This document shows, piece after piece, positions 40,828-49,853 of a DNA stretch of 64,000 nucleotides. The stretch covers positions 99,534 to 163,533 of the forward strand of contig JAFABI010000100.1 in NCBI GenBank assembly GCA_023426125.1. The letters run 5' to 3'. The position numbers and the translations under genes were made by a program. The notes beneath the pieces are model-generated. The model ran no database searches, was not told where the DNA came from, and worked only from the letters and a program-made list of their open reading frames with translations. The DNA comes from Bacillota bacterium. GTDB lineage: Bacteria > Bacillota > Clostridia > Acetivibrionales > DTU013. Every line of letters starts with the position of its first letter. Position 1 is the first letter of the stretch.

Positions 40828-42009
40828 CTAGATGATGCTCCCTATCAAACTTTTCGTAATTTTATCCACATTCACTACTTCAATGTCGTCAGGCACATTT
40901 TGTCCGGTGGTCATGAAGGACAGCCTCTTTCCGGTGATGAACCTGATATTCAAAATGAGCCCCAGCACCGAAGCTTCATCGGTCTTGGTAAAAATCAGCT
41001 TGTAGTCCGGAAGGAAATCATAATTGCGGAGAAGCTCCATGCAGCTCCGGATGCTGGTAGTAGAACTCAAAACCAGGTAAATCTCATCTGCGCCTGAAGC
41101 TGCGACCATCGCCTTCATTTCCTCGAACTGGACTTTATTCCTGTGGCTTCTGCCCGCAGTATCAATCAAGATGACATCTTTGTCGGAGTACCGGCCGACC
41201 GCATCGCTCATGTCGGACGCCGAATAAACCACCGAAACCGGAATCCCCAGTATTTCCGCATAGGTTTTCAATTGTTCCACTGCCGCTATCCTGTATGTAT
41301 CGGCGGTAATCAGCCCAACGCTTTTTTTCTGGTTCAGGAGATAATTTGCCGCAATCTTCGCCAGCGTTGTGGTTTTCCCTACCCCCGTAGGGCCTACAAA
41401 AATTATTACGGACGGCTTTCCATTCTTTAAGGGTTCGACCATCTCCGGCTTTCCAATGATCCCTGCAATGATATTGTACAATACTGCCGCCGTATCATTT
41501 ACACTGGCATTGTCTCCTACTTTGGCGGTTACGATGTCAATGATCTTTTTTGCTATGTCCGGCTCTACTTCATTCCGGACCATGTTGTTGTAAAAAATCT
41601 GCGCCACCTTCGAGGTCGATTCCTGCACCTCGCCCTTTTGTCCTGAATCCGGCGTTTTATCCTTCCTATGGAGCTGGCCGTAGATTTTCTGCAGCAAATC
41701 CTCCATATTGGTTATTTTATTCTCCAGGTTGGCGATTTTTTCCTCTTTTTCGATAAAATTTATTTTATTGACTGCTTCTGTTGTCGAATTTACAGGTTTT
41801 TCTTCCACTTTCTGGGTTTCGGCTTCCTTGCGGGGTCCATACTCGTCAATTGCAGCCAGCACTTCCACCTTAGGTTTGGAAAAAATCCCCAAAACTCCTT
41901 TTTGTCTGACTTTTCTGCTATTTAATATTAATGCGTCATTGCCAAGGTCCATCTTAACCTTTAAAATGGCCTCCTGGTTGTTATTTGCAATATAACGGCG
42001 TATTTTCAT
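40828..42009 (-). CDS. flhF: SRP-type GTPase FlhF
   Basis: The 393-residue protein has the basic start MKIRRYIANNNQEAILKVK, a linker and helical N domain, and a GTPase core with G1 VGPTGVGKTTT and later LIDTAGRSHRN, TKTDEASVLG. FlhF sets the site of flagellar assembly. A promoter-like sequence and a hairpin lie upstream in the flhA-flhF gap, so it may be transcribed both from the main promoter and on its own. Confidence 0.94.
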   Translation of the reverse strand: MKIRRYIANNNQEAILKVKMDLGNDALILNSRKVRQKGVLGIFSKPKVEVLAAIDEYGPRKEAETQKVEEKPVNSTTEAVNKINFIEKEEKIANLENKITNMEDLLQKIYGQLHRKDKTPDSGQKGEVQESTSKVAQIFYNNMVRNEVEPDIAKKIIDIVTAKVGDNASVNDTAAVLYNIIAGIIGKPEMVEPLKNGKPSVIIFVGPTGVGKTTTLAKIAANYLLNQKKSVGLITADTYRIAAVEQLKTYAEILGIPVSVVYSASDMSDAVGRYSDKDVILIDTAGRSHRNKVQFEEMKAMVAASGADEIYLVLSSTTSIRSCMELLRNYDFLPDYKLIFTKTDEASVLGLILNIRFITGKRLSFMTTGQNVPDDIEVVNVDKITKSLIGSII

Positions 42010-42041
42010 AAATTCCCTCGTTTTTTCGAGATATATATACT

Positions 42042-42070
42042 ATAATAGCACACATGAATTGGATATACAA
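42042..42070 (-). promoter_or_regulatory. Predicted internal sigma-A promoter before flhF
   Basis: TTGTAT (42070-42065), 17 bases, then TATTAT (42047-42042) with TG two bases before the -10 box. It would start transcription about 25 bases upstream of the flhF start. Confidence 0.55.
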
Positions 42071-42098
42071 TCCAGCTAAGGATCGGCTAAAATATTAG

Positions 42099-42159
42099 TT
42101 ACGATTCTTTTTCGGGGAATGGAGCGCTAAGTGTAGTTCCCCGAAAAAGATTATCGTAA
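42099..42159. other. Long hairpin in the flhA-flhF gap
   Basis: CTTTTTCGGGGAA (42107-42119) pairs with TTCCCCGAAAAAG (42137-42149): 13 perfect base pairs, extended by TTACGAT/ATCGTAA with a small bulge. The 17-base loop is GC-mixed. There is no T run after it, so it is more likely an mRNA processing/stability site or a repeat element than a terminator. Confidence 0.6.
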
Positions 42160-42177
42160 GTTATATTTTAACGAGTC

Positions 42178-44202
42178 CTAAGTGCTTATCACTCCAATTG
42201 ATTGAATCTCCAGGCCAGGGTCCAGCTCATTGTAGGAGAGCACAATCAGTCCCGGTATCATCTGATCCGCCAGCCTTTTAAAATACAGCCTGACGACGGG
42301 CGATGCCAGAACTACCGGCTGCTGGCCCAACTGAAGAAGCTTTTGCACCTGTTTTGAGAGATTCCCTAAAATGGTGTTGGTCATATTGGGCTCCAGGGTC
42401 AGGTAGGAGCCCGTTTCCGTCTTCTGGACCGAATCCATGATGATTTGCTCCAGCTTGGGATCCAGGGTCAGGACGTTGGACTTGCTCTCGGTAAAGAATT
42501 TCTTTGAAATCGCCCTCCCCAGGGCCTGTCTGACGTATTCCGTCAGCAGATCGGTATCATGGGTTACGGCCGCGTGATCCGCCAGGGTTTCCAGGATGGT
42601 CACCATGTCCCTGATGGATACGCCTTCCTTCAGGAGATTTGCCAGAATCTTCTGTATTTCACCTACGCCCATCAGCTTGGGAATTAATTCATCCACGATG
42701 ACGGGATAGCTTTGCCGAATATTGTCGACAAGCACCTGTACTTCCTGCCTTCCGGTCAATTCATTGGCATGCTTCTTTATGATCTCGGTAAGGTGTGTGG
42801 CAATGATGGACGGCGGATCAACAACGGTATACCCAAGCATTTCAGCCTTATCCCGCTGACTTTCGCCAATCCATGTCGCCGGCAGTCCGAAGGCAGGTTC
42901 CGTCGTCTTGACGCCTTCCAGTTCCTCGTCGGCCAAGCCGGGGTTCATGGCGAGAAAATGGTCAAGGATCAGTTCTCCGGAGGCTACCTCTACTCCTTTG
43001 ATTTTTATCTGGTAGGCATTAGGCGTAAGCTGTATGTTGTCCCGCAGCCGTATGATGGGCACGATCATCCCAAGCTCAAGGGCCAGCTGGCGCCGGATCA
43101 TGACCACCCTGTCCAGCAAATCTCCGCCCTGGTTTACGTCGGCAAGGGGAATGACACCATAGCCGAACTCCAATTCGATGGGGTCGATTTGCAGGAGGGT
43201 AACGACATTTTCCGGCTTCCTTATTTCCTCGACTTCATTTTCCTCCACTGTTACTTCCTGCTGCTTTTGGGCCACCTTTTGCTGCTGCATCAGCGTATAT
43301 CCCAGGAATGTCAGGATTACTGCCAGCAGAAGGAAGGGTATGGGCGAAAGGAATAAGGACAGAACCACACTGAGGCCTGCCGCAATAAACAAAACCTTCG
43401 GATTGCTGAAAATCTGCTTCACCATGTCCTGGCTGATGTCTGAATCCGAAGCCGCCCTGGTTACGATAAAGCTGGTGGCTGCTGAAATCATAAGGGCCGG
43501 AATCTGGCTGACCAGCCCGTCGCCAATTGTCAGGATGGTATAGGTCTGGGACGCTTCCCCAAGGCTCTCTCCCCGCATGACCATACCAATGATCAGTCCG
43601 CCGATGATATTGAGGGCGGTAATGATGATTCCGGCGATGGCGTCATTCTTGACAAATTTGCTGGCGCCGTCCATGGCGCCGTAAAAATCTGCTTCCCTCT
43701 GTATTTTTCTGCGTCTTTCTTTCGCCTCAACGTCATTGATCAGGCCGGAATTGAGGTCGGCATCGATGGCCATCTGCTTTCCGGGCATTGCGTCCAGGGT
43801 AAACCTTGCAGCTACTTCCGCCACCCTCTCGGAGCCACGGGTAATAACCAGGAAGTTGACAATCATGATGACAAGGAACATGATAAAGCCTACAACCAGA
43901 TTCCCTCCGCCGACAAAGGTGCCAAAGCCTTCTATCACCCGCCCTGCTGCGCCGCTTCCCAGAATAAGCTTCAAGGCTGTAATGTTGAGTGACATCCTGA
44001 ATATGGTGGTAATAACCAACAGCGAAGGAAAGATTGACAGCTGTAAGGGTTCCTTCAAATAAATTGTATTTAGGAGAATAATCGCAGAGAATATTATATT
44101 GATCGCAAGCAGTATATCAAGCATATATTCCGGCAACGGAATAATTAATGTCAATATGATACAAATAATCAATATTGGTACAAACATATCACGAGTTTTC
44201 AA
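42178..44202 (-). CDS. flhA: Flagellar export gate protein FlhA
   Basis: The 674-residue protein has about eight N-terminal membrane helices (residues about 6-310), with the FHIPEP-type cytoplasmic loop (ERVAEVAARFTLDAMPGKQM). A cytoplasmic ring domain follows (about 340-674). It is the export-gate ring that receives chaperone-substrate complexes. The start is TTG with GGAGGGG upstream. Length and motifs are normal. Confidence 0.96.
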   Translation of the reverse strand: MKTRDMFVPILIICIILTLIIPLPEYMLDILLAINIIFSAIILLNTIYLKEPLQLSIFPSLLVITTIFRMSLNITALKLILGSGAAGRVIEGFGTFVGGGNLVVGFIMFLVIMIVNFLVITRGSERVAEVAARFTLDAMPGKQMAIDADLNSGLINDVEAKERRRKIQREADFYGAMDGASKFVKNDAIAGIIITALNIIGGLIIGMVMRGESLGEASQTYTILTIGDGLVSQIPALMISAATSFIVTRAASDSDISQDMVKQIFSNPKVLFIAAGLSVVLSLFLSPIPFLLLAVILTFLGYTLMQQQKVAQKQQEVTVEENEVEEIRKPENVVTLLQIDPIELEFGYGVIPLADVNQGGDLLDRVVMIRRQLALELGMIVPIIRLRDNIQLTPNAYQIKIKGVEVASGELILDHFLAMNPGLADEELEGVKTTEPAFGLPATWIGESQRDKAEMLGYTVVDPPSIIATHLTEIIKKHANELTGRQEVQVLVDNIRQSYPVIVDELIPKLMGVGEIQKILANLLKEGVSIRDMVTILETLADHAAVTHDTDLLTEYVRQALGRAISKKFFTESKSNVLTLDPKLEQIIMDSVQKTETGSYLTLEPNMTNTILGNLSKQVQKLLQLGQQPVVLASPVVRLYFKRLADQMIPGLIVLSYNELDPGLEIQSIGVIST

Positions 44203-44226
44203 TTATTTGCCCCTCCTTTCATTCGC

Positions 44227-45330
44227 CTATACCGCTCTTGTAGTGCCTTTGAGGCTGTATACGAACGCCAGTATCTCGGCAACCGCCTGGTAAAGCTCCG
44301 GTGGGATTGCCTTTCCTATATCCACGGTATCATAAAGTGTTCTTGCCAATACCTTGTTTTCAACGATTTCCACTTTGCTTTCCTTTGCTACTTCCTTTAT
44401 TCTCATTGCGATGTAATCCTGCCCCTTGGCAACAAGCACGGGGGCGTCCGTAACACCGGAGTCGTATTTTATGGCGCATGCAAAATGTGTGGGGTTTGTA
44501 ATGACAACATCTGCCTTGGGTACCTCCTGCATCATTCTTCTCATGGACATCTGCCTTTGTTTCTGCTTTATTTTTGATTTGATCTCCGGGTTGCCTTCCG
44601 TCTGCTTGTATTCTTCCTTGACCTCCTGTTTGGTCATTTTAAGGTTTTTCTCGTATTCCCACCACTGGTATGCGTAATCGAACAGCGACAGAATGATCAG
44701 CACAATGCAAATCCTGATGGCTATATTGATGGATACGGTGCCGATCATCGCCGCAATACGGATAACATCCATGTCCATCATTTTCACAATGCTTTCAGCC
44801 TGGCCATTTAAATAAGAATAGGCTACATAACCGATAACGGTGATCTTCAGTATGGCCTTGACCAGTTCAACGGCGCCCTTGGGAGAAAAGATCCTTTTAA
44901 ACCCGCTGAAAGGATTGATCCGGCTGAACTTGGGCGCCAGGGTCTCCAGCGTAAATAAAAAGCCCACCTGTGCATATCCGGCAGCAAGACCCGTCAGCAA
45001 TGCCACTGCAAGAACAGGCGCCGTTACTTTTAAAAAGACAGTGACGGAATCTACGAAAACCTTCAGCAGAATATCCGGCATGAACATATCTTCGATCTTT
45101 GGATACTCCGTAAGCACCTTTCTGGTATAGACCAAAATTTCATTGTACATATGGCTTCCAAAGATGCGCAGCGTTACAAATACCAGCATTAAAACCAGCG
45201 CAGAACTGATTTCCCTGCTCTGGAGCACCTGACCCTTCTTCCTGGCATCCTTCCGCTTCTTGGGCGTCGCTTTTTCGGTTTTGTCTCCTGCACTTTGTGC
45301 AAACAACTGCAGATTGATCTTCTCAATCAT
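44227..45330 (-). CDS. flhB: Flagellar export switch protein FlhB
   Basis: The 367-residue protein has four membrane helices and the autocleavage motif NPTH (VVITNPTHFACAIKYD). Cleavage switches export from hook to filament proteins. The ATG overlaps the fliR stop (ATGA), so the two are co-translated. An acidic/basic lead (SAGDKTEKATPKKRKDARKK) is typical. Confidence 0.96.
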   Translation of the reverse strand: MIEKINLQLFAQSAGDKTEKATPKKRKDARKKGQVLQSREISSALVLMLVFVTLRIFGSHMYNEILVYTRKVLTEYPKIEDMFMPDILLKVFVDSVTVFLKVTAPVLAVALLTGLAAGYAQVGFLFTLETLAPKFSRINPFSGFKRIFSPKGAVELVKAILKITVIGYVAYSYLNGQAESIVKMMDMDVIRIAAMIGTVSINIAIRICIVLIILSLFDYAYQWWEYEKNLKMTKQEVKEEYKQTEGNPEIKSKIKQKQRQMSMRRMMQEVPKADVVITNPTHFACAIKYDSGVTDAPVLVAKGQDYIAMRIKEVAKESKVEIVENKVLARTLYDTVDIGKAIPPELYQAVAEILAFVYSLKGTTRAV

Positions 45331-46115
45331 TGGGGGCTTATATCCTTTATGTAATTTATTGTTCCGGTATCTACTACCTGGAACAGTCCTTCCAGTAAAT
45401 ATAGGAACATGGGGATCGTTACCATCAGGATAACAATTCCCACCAGTATTTTCAAAGGCATCCCGATAACAAAAACATTTAATTGCGGAACCATTCTCGA
45501 GACGGTCCCCAATGCAACGTCGGTGATAAGAATGGCGGCTATTACAGGCGCCGCAATTTTAAAGCCGACGGCAAAGATAGTTCCGAAGACAGCCATCAAA
45601 TTATCTGCGATGGCTGCGTTAAAAACCGCCGTTCCCAGAGGTACTACGGTATAGCTGTCAAACAGCGCTTTAATCAGCGAATGGTGTCCGTTTACCGCAA
45701 GATATACCAGCATGCTGAGGATGAAATAGACGTTGGAGGTGATCGGCACCTGAATATTGCTGATAGGGTCCATAATGTTCACTACTCCAAAACCAATCTG
45801 CATGTCGATTATCTCGCCTGCCACATAGATTGCAGTGAAAGCAAGGTATGCGATAAATCCTATGGTAATGCCTACGATAAACTCCTTTGCAGCCATAAAC
45901 GCCACCTGCAGCATGGAAACATAGGCTTCCGGCGCAGGAATCTGTATTGTGTTTACCAATATTATCGCAGTAAAAAACGAAAATCCTATCTTCAGGTAAG
46001 TAGGAATATTCCGTCTCCCGAAAATCGGTGCTACAATGAAAAGCCCTGTCATCCGGACAAATATCAGCAAAAAAGCGTCAAATCCGTTTAAAAACAAATC
46101 GGCTGGAAACGGCAC
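45327..46115 (-). CDS. fliR: Flagellar export gate protein FliR
   Basis: The 262-residue membrane protein has FliR segments (RMTGLFIVAPIFGRRNIPTY; GEIIDMQIGFGVVNIMDP). The start is GTG preceded by GGAGG. It forms the gate helix stack with FliP and FliQ. A 374-base repeat-filled gap separates it from fliQ, an unusual break in a usually tight fliP-Q-R set. Confidence 0.94.
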   Translation of the reverse strand: MPFPADLFLNGFDAFLLIFVRMTGLFIVAPIFGRRNIPTYLKIGFSFFTAIILVNTIQIPAPEAYVSMLQVAFMAAKEFIVGITIGFIAYLAFTAIYVAGEIIDMQIGFGVVNIMDPISNIQVPITSNVYFILSMLVYLAVNGHHSLIKALFDSYTVVPLGTAVFNAAIADNLMAVFGTIFAVGFKIAAPVIAAILITDVALGTVSRMVPQLNVFVIGMPLKILVGIVILMVTIPMFLYLLEGLFQVVDTGTINYIKDISPQ

Positions 46116-46144
46116 CCTCTTCCTCCTTTACCATTCAATTTCCA

Positions 46145-46230
46145 ATGGGGGCATGCCCCCATACCCCCTCGCTGCGGGCGAAATGAATTCGCCCTACGCT
46201 ACACTTCGTGCGCCACGCCTATACGTGGCG
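46145..46230. repeat. Cluster of three short palindromes in the fliQ-fliR gap
   Basis: ATGGGGGCATGCCCCCAT at 46145-46162 is a perfect 18-base palindrome. GGGCGAA-ATGAA-TTCGCCC (46176-46194) and CGCCACG-CCTATA-CGTGGCG (46211-46230) follow. The second is the common GGGCGAATTCATTCGCCC-type element, related in design to family B. Confidence 0.6.
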
Positions 46231-46319
46231 TTTGAACAACGTCAGTTGAGGTTTGCAACCCACCTCTGACAGCTTTTTTAATCCGTAACCTCCCTAAGAT
46301 GAGGGGGACTGTGACGTTG

Positions 46320-46401
46320 TTCAAAAAGGGACATTCCCAGACCGGTAACTGCTGCTTCCTGTTCACGCCTGTGAGGAATACCTCACGTGGGTGTGTCCCT
46401 T
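46320..46401. repeat. GGGACA REP-like element, tandem copy 1
   Basis: From TTCAAAAAGGGACATTCCCA to GTGGGTGTGTCCCTT, with inverted ends AAAGGGACA/TGTCCCTTT. The copy at 46408-46490 is nearly identical, giving an 88-base period. Confidence 0.75.
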
Positions 46402-46407
46402 CACCCA

Positions 46408-46490
46408 TTCAAAAAGGGACATTCCCCAGCCCCGTAACTGCTGCTTCCTGTTCATGCCCGTGAGGAATACCTCATGTGGGTGTGTCCCTT
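46408..46490. repeat. GGGACA REP-like element, tandem copy 2
   Basis: It differs from copy 1 at a handful of positions. Its right end overlaps the TAA stop codon of fliQ. RAYT-type (Y1 HUH) transposases mobilise elements with GGGAC-type ends in other Firmicutes; none is encoded in the window. Confidence 0.75.
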
Positions 46491-46759
46491 TACCTTATAT
46501 ACTGGTTTATATTGTTATACAGATTCTCAGTATACTCTTTCAGTGTATTTAGCATCCAGAATCCGAATACGGCGACAGCCGTAATAACTGCCAGAATCTT
46601 CGGTATGAACGCCAGAGTCTGCTCCTGTATCTGGGTCGTAGCCTGGAATATACTCACAGCCAAGCCGACAATAAGGCTCAGTCCCAGCATTGGCGCCGAA
46701 ACCAGGATCACGATCCATAAGGCGTTTTGAGCAATATTAATTACTGTTCCCTGATCCAT
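46490..46759 (-). CDS. fliQ: Flagellar export gate protein FliQ
   Basis: The 89-residue protein has two hydrophobic hairpin helices (about residues 16-38 and 53-73), with AISIFQATTQIQEQTLAFIP-like sequence (AVSIFQATTQIQEQTLAFIP). GGAGGGAGAT precedes ATG 46759. It surrounds FliP in the export gate. Its stop codon abuts a REP-like element. Confidence 0.95.
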   Translation of the reverse strand: MDQGTVINIAQNALWIVILVSAPMLGLSLIVGLAVSIFQATTQIQEQTLAFIPKILAVITAVAVFGFWMLNTLKEYTENLYNNINQYIR

Positions 46760-46790
46760 ATCTCCCTCCTGCCAAAAGAATTCACATATC

Positions 46791-46813
46791 AATGCGCGCC
46801 CCTACACTTTTTC
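46791..46813. repeat. Half copy of the family B palindromic repeat
   Basis: AATGCGCGCCCCTACACTTTTTC lacks the left arm. It lies in the 96-base fliP-fliQ gap. Confidence 0.5.
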
Positions 46814-46855
46814 GCCGCCATCGGCCCGCCCGCAACACAACGCATTCTGCCGCCG

Positions 46856-47638
46856 CTACCTTACAAAACTGTTTACGACGGTCTGCGTTACCAGATTCCA
46901 TCCGTTTACCATGATAAACAGAAGGATCTTAAACGGCAGCGATATCATTACCGGCGGCAGCATCATCATCCCCATGGACATCAGGGTGCTGGAAACCACC
47001 ATGTCGATGATCAGAAACGGGATAAAAATCAAAAACCCGATTTTAAAGGCAATGGTCAGCTCGTTGATGATAAAGGCAGGGATGACAACGGTAAGCGGCA
47101 ATGTCTTCGGATCCACCGGTGTCTGTATTTTTGCCAGCGTTACAAACAGCTTCAGATCCTTTTCATTGTCTCCGAACTGTTTAAGCATGAAGCCTTTGAT
47201 TGTGTCGGAGGATTTTTCCAGCGCCGCCTCCTGGGTTATTTCACCGTTGGTGTATGGCTGGAGTGCCTCGGTATTGATTTCGTTCAAAACCGGCATCATG
47301 ACAAAAAGCGTCAAAAATAAAGCGAGCCCAATCAAGACCTGATTCGGCGGCATTTGCTGCGTCCCCAGCGCGTTTCTTAAAAATGACAGGACGATGATGA
47401 TTCTTGTGAAGGCGGTCATCATAATGAGAATGGAAGGGGCCAGTGTAAGTACCGTAAGAAGAAGAATGATCTGAATACTGGCCGAGACATCCTCCGGGTT
47501 CTGCGCCGATTCTACGGTAAACCCGAATTTGAAAGGAACCGATGGCTCGGCATAGGCATTTGAAGCAAAAAACACAAGTATGATAAGTACAATTACGATT
47601 TGCAGACCTCTTGGCTTATTCCTCATCCGTGGCGTCAT
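46856..47638 (-). CDS. fliP: Flagellar export gate protein FliP
   Basis: The protein of about 260 residues has a cleavable signal peptide (ending near SNAYA-EP). The FliP core follows: LAPSILIMMTAFTRIIIVLS, RNALGTQQMPPNQVLIGLAL and TLMSMGMMMLPPVMISLPFK. It is the central pore subunit. Several in-frame starts overlap the fliO 3' end (47644, 47638, 47626). I use 47638, but the start is not certain. Confidence 0.94.
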   Translation of the reverse strand: MTPRMRNKPRGLQIVIVLIILVFFASNAYAEPSVPFKFGFTVESAQNPEDVSASIQIILLLTVLTLAPSILIMMTAFTRIIIVLSFLRNALGTQQMPPNQVLIGLALFLTLFVMMPVLNEINTEALQPYTNGEITQEAALEKSSDTIKGFMLKQFGDNEKDLKLFVTLAKIQTPVDPKTLPLTVVIPAFIINELTIAFKIGFLIFIPFLIIDMVVSSTLMSMGMMMLPPVMISLPFKILLFIMVNGWNLVTQTVVNSFVR

Positions 47639-48113
47639 CCCCATCTTTTTCAATCTGAGTGTTTATCTTTTGCGTAATATTCTTAAGCTTCTGCAGATTA
47701 AACCTGAATTTTTCCCCTTCCCCGTGGTTGGCAGGCAAATCCGCATCCGGCCTGAAAGAAACATTTTTTTTATTTTTATACATGCTCATGTATTTTTCAA
47801 ATAAGGATTTAAAGTCAAAAACATTTTGTGCGCCCTGAGCCTCGGAATCATCTGAAGCCTCTTCCCTGTAGAGTTCCAGTTCGGTAAGATATTCAATGCT
47901 TTTTGATGTCGACGCAATCAGAATATGCTTCTCTCCTGCCTTGACGAGGTGGATTCTCTTGTCGGCGCCCAGGCTGATGGTCTCGACGATGCTCAAATAA
48001 TTGCCCTTCATTGCCTTGCTGGATTTGCCGGCAAGGTACCTGGTCGTGACATAAGTAAGAAACAGTATCGCCCCAAAGCCCAGAAGAAACAACATGACCT
48101 CAAATGGATTCAT
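47616..48113 (-). CDS. fliO: Flagellar biosynthesis protein FliO (FliZ in Bacillus)
   Basis: The 165-residue protein has one N-terminal membrane helix (about residues 5-24) and a FliO domain (ETISLGADKRIHLVKAGEKH, LIASTSKSIEYL). A hydrophilic Asp/Glu/Lys-rich tail follows. FliO chaperones FliP assembly. It overlaps the fliP start region. Confidence 0.9.
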   Translation of the reverse strand: MNPFEVMLFLLGFGAILFLTYVTTRYLAGKSSKAMKGNYLSIVETISLGADKRIHLVKAGEKHILIASTSKSIEYLTELELYREEASDDSEAQGAQNVFDFKSLFEKYMSMYKNKKNVSFRPDADLPANHGEGEKFRFNLQKLKNITQKINTQIEKDGDDATDEE

Positions 48114-48141
48114 AACCCAACTCCGCTTTCCGGTCCCCCCA

Positions 48142-48504
48142 TCACCCCAGGACCTTTTTCACGGCTTCAACCACTCTTTCCGCCTGAAAGGGCTTTACAA
48201 TAAAATCCCGGGCCCCTGCCTGGATGGATTCGATAACCATCGCCTGCTGCCCCATTGCCGAGCACATGATGATTTGTGAATCGGTGTTTATTTTTCTGAT
48301 TTCTTTGACAGCCTGTATACCATCAACCTCAGGCATTGTGATGTCCATAATTACCAGATCGGGAACCAATTCCTTGTACTTCTCTATTGCACGTCCTCCA
48401 TGTTCGGCTTCTCCGACCACTTCATAGCCGTTTTTTGAAAGAATGTCCTTAATCATCATCCTCATAAATGCAGCATCGTCAACAATAAGAATCCTTTTTC
48501 CCAT
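48142..48504 (-). CDS. cheY: Chemotaxis response regulator CheY
   Basis: The 120-residue receiver domain has the acid pocket (ILIVDDAAFMR), phospho-acceptor Asp in LVIMDITMPEVDG, and K in IVKPF. CheY-P binds FliM and FliY to change motor rotation. I trimmed the start to ATG 48504 (GGGGAG upstream); the longer frame has no sense. It lies between fliY and fliO as in Bacillus. Confidence 0.95.
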   Translation of the reverse strand: MGKRILIVDDAAFMRMMIKDILSKNGYEVVGEAEHGGRAIEKYKELVPDLVIMDITMPEVDGIQAVKEIRKINTDSQIIMCSAMGQQAMVIESIQAGARDFIVKPFQAERVVEAVKKVLG

Positions 48505-48649
48505 ATTTTTTTCTCCCCTGTTTATGTATAGAATAGCTGTTAGGACAATGTTACCATTTCTCGAGCTTTTATTCAAGATGTAATGTTGCGGATTGTCGAA
48601 GAAAGGCAGGCATTTTCCTGAAGGAAAACTCAAAAAAAACCATACACCT

Positions 48650-49852
48650 TTAAAGCCGCTTTGACGGATGGATAATGTCGGTGATCCTCACACCAAAGCT
48701 CTCGTCTATAACCACTACCTCGCCCTTGGCAATGGGTTTCCCGTTGACCATTATGTCCACCGGCTCGCCTGCCAGCTTATCAAGCTCGATGATGGAACCC
48801 GGCCCGAATTCCAGAATGTCCTTGATCAGCTTCTGGGTGCGGCCCAGCTCTACCGTTACCTGCAGAGGAACATCCATAATGAGGCTGATATTTTTCTTTT
48901 CAAGTACGATCTTGCCATCATCAAAGGATTGAAAATGAACAGGCTGAACATTGACCGGTGCCTTGGGCTGCCTGTTCTCATTCCCGGTATTGAACACGGC
49001 GGGCTGTTCATGTTCATATCCGTAATCCTGCTCATATGCAGGCATATGCTGCGCAGGAGGAGCATTACGCCCATAGGAAGGCTGCTGCGGAGGCGGGGCG
49101 GGCTGTGGGGCCGGTCGCTTTTGAGGCTCCGGCTGCCGGGGTTTCGGCGCTTCGGGAGCCGCATATTGGTCTCCGCCGGCATCCATATTGAGCAAATTGT
49201 CAACAAGCGTCTTTGCAAAAGGTACAGGGAGAATCTGCATGATTTCACTGTCGATAAGATTTCCCACAATCATTTTGAATGCGATTTTAACAATTTTCTG
49301 CGTAGGGTCGATGTCCATATAGGTCTCGCCGTTCTGAAACTGCATAGTGAACGCTTTGGGCGGCGAAATATCGATTCTTTTGTCAAACATGGAAGACATG
49401 GAGGTGGAAGAAGACCCCACCATCTGGTTCATGGCTTCGCTGATTGCGCTCAAGTGAAGATCCGACAGCTCTCCGCCGGTATTGCTCCCGTCTCCCCCCA
49501 TCATCAGGTCGGTAATTATTTTTACATCCTGTTCCTTCATGATAAGAAGATTGCTTCCTACCAGGCCGTGGGTGTATTCAACCTTAACGGCCACAAAGGG
49601 AAGCGGATAGTCGTTTGACAATTCCTCCCACGTGGCAACCGTGACTTTCGGCGTCGTTATCATTACTTTTTGACCCAGCAGGGTAAAAAGCGTCGTAGCG
49701 GAAGTGCCCATGCTGATGTTTCCGATTTCGCCCAGTGCATCGATTTCCTGCGAGGTAAGCAATTCCGAATTATCTTCAACTGCTGCGGAACCGTTGAATG
49801 AAGACCCGCTTAGCAATGCATCTATTTCAGCTTGAGAAAGCATATCACCCAT
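48650..49852 (-). CDS. fliY: Flagellar switch phosphatase FliY (CheC-FliN fusion)
   Basis: The 400-residue protein begins with the FliM-like CheY-binding segment MLSQAEIDALLSG. It continues with a CheC-like domain carrying both phosphatase helices (LGEIGNISMGTSATTLFTLL and ISEAMNQMVGSSSTSMSSMF). A Pro/Gln-rich linker (about residues 225-290) and a C-terminal FliN/SpoA domain (DVPLQVTVELGRTQKLIKDI) follow. It is a rotor switch component and the site of CheY-P hydrolysis. ATG 49852 with GGAGG is preferred. Confidence 0.94.
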   Translation of the reverse strand: MGDMLSQAEIDALLSGSSFNGSAAVEDNSELLTSQEIDALGEIGNISMGTSATTLFTLLGQKVMITTPKVTVATWEELSNDYPLPFVAVKVEYTHGLVGSNLLIMKEQDVKIITDLMMGGDGSNTGGELSDLHLSAISEAMNQMVGSSSTSMSSMFDKRIDISPPKAFTMQFQNGETYMDIDPTQKIVKIAFKMIVGNLIDSEIMQILPVPFAKTLVDNLLNMDAGGDQYAAPEAPKPRQPEPQKRPAPQPAPPPQQPSYGRNAPPAQHMPAYEQDYGYEHEQPAVFNTGNENRQPKAPVNVQPVHFQSFDDGKIVLEKKNISLIMDVPLQVTVELGRTQKLIKDILEFGPGSIIELDKLAGEPVDIMVNGKPIAKGEVVVIDESFGVRITDIIHPSKRL

Positions 49853-49853
49853 G

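Noticed and set aside
46320..46490. CRISPR-like direct repeats.
   Set aside because: Only two copies exist, the repeat is over 80 bases, there is no proper spacer and no cas gene. They fit REP-like elements.
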